DNA of 64,000 nucleotides. It comes from Doryteuthis pealeii. Its lineage: Eukaryota; Mollusca; Cephalopoda; Myopsida; Loliginidae. The DNA is taken from positions 23,087,013 to 23,151,012 of the forward strand of contig CM042181.1 in the NCBI GenBank assembly GCA_023376005.1, written 5' to 3'. The translations under genes were made by a program, and so were the position numbers. This document shows, one piece after another, positions 58,138 to 64,000 of the stretch. The notes under the pieces are model-generated. The model was not told where the DNA came from and searched no databases. It saw only the letters and a program-made list of their open reading frames with translations. Numbering within the stretch: position 1 is the first letter of the stretch; the number at the start of each line of letters is the position of its first letter.

Positions 58138-58404
58138 TACTAAATTACATCTAATAATTCCATTGGTGAACAAGACTTTCCTTTTATAATTCTATTTTTC
58201 TCATATTGGCTTAGTAATGATCATGTGGGGATTGAAATAAAATTAAAATAAAAAAATAAAAAAATAACAAAATTCCATGAGCCTTCAGACCAGAAAAAAC
58301 CTCCAAGCATATGCAGGAAAAAGGACACACTAAATTCCGTCTAATAATTCCATTGGTGAACAAGACTTTCCTTTTATAATTTTATTTTTCTCATATTGGC
58401 TTAA
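58138..58404 (+). repeat. 75-bp direct repeat in the FAM227A 3' region with polyadenylation signal
   Basis: 58138-58213 and 58330-58404 share 'attccattggtgaacaagac' and 'cttttataatt' with few differences. AATAAA at 58236-58241, between them, is the first canonical signal after the stop codon. Confidence 0.75.
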
Positions 58405-59302
58405 CCGAAACAGTCGTGTTTTGTATTGATGGCTCCTTCATGTCTAGTATGTGTGGGCCGTATTGAGTCAGTCATTCTACTGTTGGTTTGAACAACAGCA
58501 ACTGGCTAAGTACCACTGAAGCAGTGTCCAAGACAGTTGGTATTTATGGAAATCAAAAATAGTCCATTCATGTATTTGGGGGATTCCATTCCTTGAAGTC
58601 TGATTGGTTGCTTGGTTTCTGTGATGTTGTGGAATCTCATAAATACCCTGTCATTCTGCAGTAGGGTTGCAGCAAGACAGGTTCGTATTAAGTTACGACT
58701 GCTTGTTTCCATGTCTTACCAATTCGACGGTAATTGGAACTTAGCTTGATTATTCTATAGCCGGAGCTGTTGATGTTGTCCGTTATTGGCAAAACCTCAG
58801 CTACTTTCGTATATAATGTGTGAAATGTAAAGATTGCTATACTGTCAGGGATTTGCTTAGAAAGTTTGGATTTTGAAGAAAAAACTCAAATTTACTTGTC
58901 TTTCAAACGTAAAAGTACCCACTCAACAGTTGAGAGGGTGCTTTCAACTGGCATTACAAATCAGACCTTATTGATTTAAAATCACAATTTCTCACATATT
59001 TATGGTTCAAACTTTAAAATATTCATATGGTTGGAAAGAAAAGAAAATAATCTTTCTAAATATGTAATTTGTATGTGTTTTGGCTCATTCCAATATTGTT
59101 ATGTTTTTACATACAGATAAAATACTGAACACTGAATGAAAATGGAAGAGCAGGTTGTTGGAAATTAACATGGTTTTATTTAACACGGGTAGAGAATGCT
59201 TCTAAAAGTGACTTAGCTAACTCAACTGTGCTGTGCACGTGCATCCACTCGATACAAACCCCAACCCAAAAGTCTCATGGTGGAAACCCCAGTTCTGGGT
59301 TG

Positions 59303-59885
59303 GTTTGTTTGTTTTACGGCCTATCAACCTTAGTGGGTCATTTAATGCCAACAAAGTTGTGAAATAAATTCATTCATAATGCATAATACAATTTGGTTTA
59401 TAAACTCATGTTTTTCTATTTAACCCATAGATGGGACCCTAACAGGTACTACCACTCAGGGTCAGAGTGGACCAGGGAGCAATGGTGATGGAGGGGTACT
59501 CCACATTACCCAAACCTCCAAAACTGGAACCTCACCATCAGATAGAGTTTAATGTCATTCCCAGGACATGTAGACCCTCAGTCACCGCCTTCTAGCACCC
59601 ATATGATAAAAAGGGTTGGGGCTTGCCATAAGGGCAATAGGGTTGGGAAAATCATATAGGTGCTAGGGTTTGACGTGACCAGCCAATTGATTGGAGGGGG
59701 CCTCTCTGACCGCCCGTCTAGCCCAAGATAGGCCAAAGTGGAGTATTGCAAGTTATGAACTGCTCATCCACCTGGGCTTCTATCCTTAAGCATCACGGGT
59801 TGCCACCCACGGCCAACAGGTGGCCCCATTAGGGGAGTCTTACCCCTCTGCAGAGGTGCATTCTAATGCCTCAGCCGACAGGGCG
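59303..59885 (-). mobile_element. SINE family 1, longest copy
   Basis: Reverse copy of about 580 bp, from 'acggcctatcaaccttagtg' through 'ccgcccgtctagcccaagat' to 'gcagaggtgcattctaatgc'. It joins the parts seen separately at 3618-4053 and 24715-25145. Confidence 0.75.
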
Positions 59886-60419
59886 GTCATTCAACTATGG
59901 CATATGGAAATTTAATAGATTGCAATGGAGCTATCAGAATAATAACTGATTAGAATAATTTTATTTTGTTATTGTCAAAAAAAAAAAACTACAATGGTTA
60001 AATTACAAATGTATTTATTTGGTTATCTTATTTAGAAATGACCCCCCCCCTTTAGAAGTAGCAGGTACTTTTTACAATATTGAAATTTTTCCTTAAGGGG
60101 ATCACCCACCCCTTTTTCAACATACATGTCTGGTAATAAACTTTAACTCCCTCCGCTCCTGGGTTACCTGTATTTTTCATCCATGTCAGAAATATTCTGG
60201 AGTTATAACCTTATACGATATACATAGCTGAAGGTAGAATTGGATTCATACCTTTCCCAAGGGTATTAGCACCATATGACGCATACCTATCCACATCTCT
60301 TGTCTGGACTATCAAATTTCTTGTTTTTATCTATTTATAACTTCTGTTAGGATGAAAGTGTAGTATATGTGCACCTTACATTTTTGATGACCAGCACTTC
60401 TGCTTGCAAATCTAAATGT

Positions 60420-60755
60420 ATTGCAAAAAACAAGAAGAAAAGATGAAAAAAAAAAAAGAAAAAGAAAAAAAAAGAATGAAAATAAAAAAAAAGAAAAAGA
60501 AAGTAAAAGAAAAAGAAAAAGAAGAAAGAAAGAAAAAGAAAAAAAAAAGAAAAAGAAAAAAAGAAAAAAGATAAAGAAAAAAAGAAAAAAAAGAAAAAGA
60601 AAAAAAAAGAAAAAAAAAAAAGAAAAAGAAAAAAAAGAAAAAGAAAAAAAAAGAAAAAAGAAAAAGAAAGAAAAAGAAAAAAAAAAAAGAAAAGAATGAA
60701 AAAAAAAGAAAAAAGAAAAGAAAAGAAAGAAAAAGAAAAAAAGAATTTTTTTTTT
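60420..60755. repeat. (AAAAAG)n low-complexity tract
   Basis: Only A and G apart from scattered T. The K/E-rich and F/S-rich frames over it are artefacts. Confidence 0.95.
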
Positions 60756-60949
60756 TTTCTTATAAGAAAGGATTGAATTTTATTCTTTAAAGATAATAAC
60801 ATTTCATTGCATATTTTACAGTTTTCAAAATAACCCTGATTTCTATGGGTGCAGATACTACCTTGATCATCTAAGACAGAGGAGCAACACTTTCATTGTA
60901 AGCAGAGTGCGCAGATACTTCACTTTGATCTTAGAAATTTTAGGAGGTG

Positions 60950-61160
60950 TTTGTTGTGTAATGGTTATCATTGTAGGAAATGGACAAGACAAAATAAATA
61001 CAAATTCTGGATGAGGCTGTTTAGAATCTTTAGGCAAAGGTTTAAAGCCAATTCTCCTCCAGCTATGGGTAAATAGTAAGGCAGACCAAACTCTTTAACC
61101 TTGGTATGGCCACCAACCTAGGAGAAGGAAAACTCTGAATTCAAACCAGTTTTACCCCAC
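60950..61160 (+). mobile_element. tRNA-like SINE family 2 copy
   Basis: 'tgtgtaatggttatca', 'ccagctatgggtaaatag' and 'cctaggagaaggaaaactct' match the 7880 and 19845 copies. The following 61180-61215 'cgcatcctgtctgtgcagag' piece recurs at about 920-950. Confidence 0.6.
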
Positions 61161-61474
61161 TTAAAAATTTACCTTGTTTCGCATCCTGTCTGTGCAGAGG
61201 GGTTGGGTAAATACTAATATGTAATAGGGAGCAATACTTTGAACCTAGGCAAAGTGTGCAGATTCTACACTCTGATCCTAAGCAGAAGTTATAGGGAGTG
61301 ACATTCTGATCTAAGGCAGAATGCACAAGTACTTCACCTTGATCATAGAAAGATTTAAAAGGGAGCAATACTTTGATCTAAGGTTGGGAGTGAAACGAAA
61401 AAAGTTGTATATGTATATATATATATATATGAGAAGTAAACAAACAATGTGTTTGATATGGCTTTTTCAGCCGA

Positions 61475-61928
61475 CAATTTTTGGGTGAATATGTGCTTAA
61501 TTGAAGTCATACCTAATTTTGAAAATTAATTGATAATTAATGAATTAGGCAGGCATACCTGTTCAAATGTAAGGCTAAACAAATCGAGAAAAATCAATCT
61601 CTGTATGTACATTTCAGCCTATTAGGCCTCATCAGCAGAGCTATAGACAGGAAGACTGCTTTGTGTGTGATTCGAACCATGACTGTTAATCCCCGCCTGT
61701 CAGCTTGACAGTCAGGGTTCGAATCACACACCAAGCAGTCTTCCTGTCTATAGCTCTGCAGGATGAGGCCTAATAGGCTGAAATGTACATACAGAGATTG
61801 ATTTTTCTCGATTTGTTTTCTTGATTTGTTTAGCCTTACATTTGAATAGGTATGCCCACCTAATTCATTAATTATGAATTAATTAATTTTCAAAATTAGG
61901 CACGACTTCAATTAAGTACATATTCACC

Positions 61929-61935
<7 letters not shown>
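61475..61935. mobile_element. Large palindromic element with ribozyme arms and a B-box-like centre
   Basis: Arms of about 215 bp around a centre near 61706, bounded by (TA)n on both sides. The centre has 'ggttcgaatc' on the plus strand (61726-61735) and again on the minus strand, resembling a Pol III B box. The minus strand of the left arm has the intact hammerhead at 61599-61640; the plus-strand right arm reads CAGGAUGA instead. Terminal fragments of this family also occur at 54800-54925 and 32145-32170. Confidence 0.8.
61599..61640 (-). ncRNA. Hammerhead ribozyme, type I, all core elements present
   Basis: Minus strand: CUCUG (stem I), CUGAUGA, G-GCCU-AAU-AGGC-U (stem II), GAAA, self-complementary stem III AUGUACAU, A, CAGAG (stem I, fully complementary). 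It has the same 42-nt length and layout as 53691-53732. This is the clearest ribozyme candidate in the window. Confidence 0.75.
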
Positions 61936-61966
<31 letters not shown>

Positions 61967-62084
61967 CCATTAAGATTTTTATATCATGTACAATTATGTA
62001 AAAAAAAATTATATCATGTGTACAAAAGTATATATATTTATGCATACATATCTGTGTGTACATTTTATATATATATATATTTTT

Positions 62085-62226
62085 TTAAGTTATCAGGGGT
62101 TTCGTGTATACTTCACTTGTTTGTGTGTGTTTGTGTGTGTGCGTGTGCGCACAGTAGGATAGAAGGGAAGGGTAAAAAAAATGTTGTTTTGTAGACATTC
62201 CTATTAATTTTGTCTTAATGTGCGTG

Positions 62227-62272
<46 letters not shown>

Positions 62273-62690
62273 CATATATGTCTATAATATATATAATTTG
62301 AGATTTAGTATAAAGCATTAGGTGTGAAATATAAGAAACTCAGTTTTTGAATGTTAAGTTTCATAAACAGAAGACACTGACAAATAATGTTTTGTTTATA
62401 TTTCTCAATTTACATGTTATCTTTATTGGTTAAATAAATACTATTTTGTATCAGACAAGACTTTTGTTCCGATCCTCAACATATTGGCAAGAGAGCAGAG
62501 AGGGAGAGAGAAAACCTAGTTAGGAAATAAACCCCTCAATCTTAATAAACAACCAATATGGTTGGCAAACTGCTGAAGGTGCCCCCTCAATGGACAATAT
62601 TTTAAAAAATTGTGGACATAATATCAGTTTGAAAGTTATATCCCTTTGCTATAAATGAATATCTTCAGAGATTAATTTTCAAGAAATATT
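62085..62690. other. Intergenic sequence, no gene seen
   Basis: Contains GT and TATG microsatellites (62120-62150, 62225-62290) and unclassified AT-rich sequence. Confidence 0.5.
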
Positions 62691-62707
62691 TTTAGGCTTG
62701 CAGTGAG

Positions 62708-62989
62708 GTTAATAGCTTTTTGATTTAGATCATTCTGGGACGCATATATTTGCTTTGAATGAGTCCCCGAGAAAATTTATGGGTCCCAATTAAAGCCGTC
62801 TAACTCCTACCTTGTAATTTATCCTGTGTAATTCATTTCTAAGAAACTGTTGAAATGTATTTACAGAAATGTATTTGAAATAGTGAGGGAAGAAAAAAGA
62901 AAAACACTGGGATGCATGGATACAATTTTACTGCGTCCTTTTTAGATTTTTGTGTGCCAGGGATGCAGGATGTGTACCTATTAGCATCT
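62708..62989 (-). mobile_element. Second copy of the 5454-5902 TIR element
   Basis: Inverted copy with 'aatagctttttgatttag' at one end and 'cctattagcatc' at the other, sharing 'gtaattcatttctaagaaac' (complement) and the 'ggatgcaggatgtgtacc' end. It lacks the internal duplication of the first copy. Confidence 0.65.
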
Positions 62990-62999
62990 TTTGGCTTGT

Positions 63000-64000
63000 T
63001 TTAAAAATCTTAAATAAAAACAAATTTTCAGTGTCAGTCTTTTTTCTTTTTGTAGTTAAATTTTCTTTTTTCGTTTCTTTTATTTTATTTTTTTCAACAT
63101 TTCCAGAAAAGATTAACGAAACATGAAAGAGACAAATCTAATTCCTAATTTTGATATTTTGGGACTGTTGTCCTCATCTTTATTGTGTACTAGAAGTGGC
63201 TATGCAGACGCCCAAGTAGATGAAATGTGGGGGATGTTGGTGGATTTTTTAAAATTTACTTTTGAGATTTACAAATGCTGGACATTTTCAAGTAGAATTT
63301 CAATGCTATTTCTATGCATATTTTGTTTTTTAAATATATTCGAATATAAATCAAACGTTCATAATTTTTGCACAAAACTGTTGATATTTAATGTGTATAT
63401 ATGTTTATTTTGTCCTTAATTGTTTTATTTTCGTAGTTTCATCCAGACATACATACACACCAACTGCCCTTTATATATATGTATATAGATAAACAAAATG
63501 TTCAGGCCACAGTAACCTTGGACTCTGTTCAGATATATTTTTAGATAACCTTAACTCTTAACATCCTGTAGAGAATTTTCTAAGTCCAGAGCCCCATTCC
63601 TATAAGGATATATATAAATGTCTAAAAATGGCCTTTTCATTAAAATTTACCTGTTATTTCTCGTAAACATCAAAGACTGCTAAATATTACTTATTAAAAA
63701 AAACAGAATGAAAGAAGTTACTTATTAAAAAAAAACAGAATGAAAGAAGTTACTTATAAAGGTAATTTAAAAAAATGATCAGGCATTATTAGATCCATTG
63801 GAGGTGATAAGTTCAAAAGTGCTAAAATACCAAATTCAATGTTATTTTTTAAATTTCCAATGTTGCTACACAGTTTTTTTTTTTTAGTGTGCTTGCATGT
63901 AAATAAAGCTATCAAAGTGCAATTTCTAAAATTTTCCCAAATGTTTTGACCGTACCAACTATCAAGTTTGGTGTAAGGCCATGGTTCCTTGCTTAGAAAC
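63000..64000. other. Right edge, no gene recognised
   Basis: The longest frame (63123-63419, 98 codons) has no family motif and includes 'tgttgtcctcatctttattg', a piece of family A repeat. A 36-bp direct repeat ('ttacttattaaaaaa' with 'cagaatgaaagaag') lies at 63680-63750. Confidence 0.5.

Noticed and set aside
60347..60802. 151-codon F-rich frame
   Set aside because: Complement of an A/G low-complexity tract.
63123..63419. 98-codon frame near the right edge as a gene
   Set aside because: No recognisable domain or exon signals; overlaps a family A repeat piece.

Overview
The window is nuclear DNA of an animal. It is AT-rich, its genes are cut into small exons by introns of up to about 4 kb, and it is packed with (TA)n tracts and many families of short mobile elements. 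Protein similarity and repeat style suggest a mollusc, most likely a coleoid cephalopod such as an octopus; this is inference from memory, not a database match. There are no prokaryotic-type genes, rRNAs or CRISPR arrays. Almost all the long open frames are repeats or microsatellites. The real coding sequence lies in about 31 short exons, which I assembled by eye from splice sites, reading phase and family motifs.

Three genes are supported. (1) 771-28172, plus strand: the 3' half of DNA topoisomerase 3-alpha (TOP3A), 16 exons. It runs from the end of the type IA topoisomerase core through a C4 finger, an RG-rich linker, two GRF zinc fingers and a C-terminal CCHC knuckle; the 5' half lies off the left edge. 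(2) 31290-37355, minus strand: complete CBY1 (Chibby), 4 exons, 132 residues. (3) 38871-58076, plus strand: complete FAM227A-like gene, 11 exons, 433 residues, including one apparent GC-AG intron. CBY1 and FAM227A are head to head, about 1.5 kb apart between start codons, the arrangement known in human. An X-box-like site and a forkhead-like site lie around the CBY1 start, which fits a shared ciliary programme. TOP3A and CBY1 converge tail to tail across a repeat-filled 3.1 kb.

The rest is a mobile-element landscape: Helitron-like elements (TC start, hairpin, CTAG end, A/T flanks); MITEs with terminal inverted repeats and 8-bp target duplications; two solo LTRs with 4-bp target duplications; zinc-finger 3' ends of LINEs; several tRNA-like SINE families, including a seven-unit tandem array; and minisatellites.

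The most striking layer is a set of long palindromic elements beside (TA)n tracts. Several contain what read as complete type I hammerhead ribozyme folds: a paired stem I, CUGANGA, a stem II hairpin, GAAA, a self-complementary stem III, and a UH cleavage site. I interpret these as remnants of Penelope-like elements or animal retrozymes. Downstream of FAM227A (58077-64000) I see only repeats.
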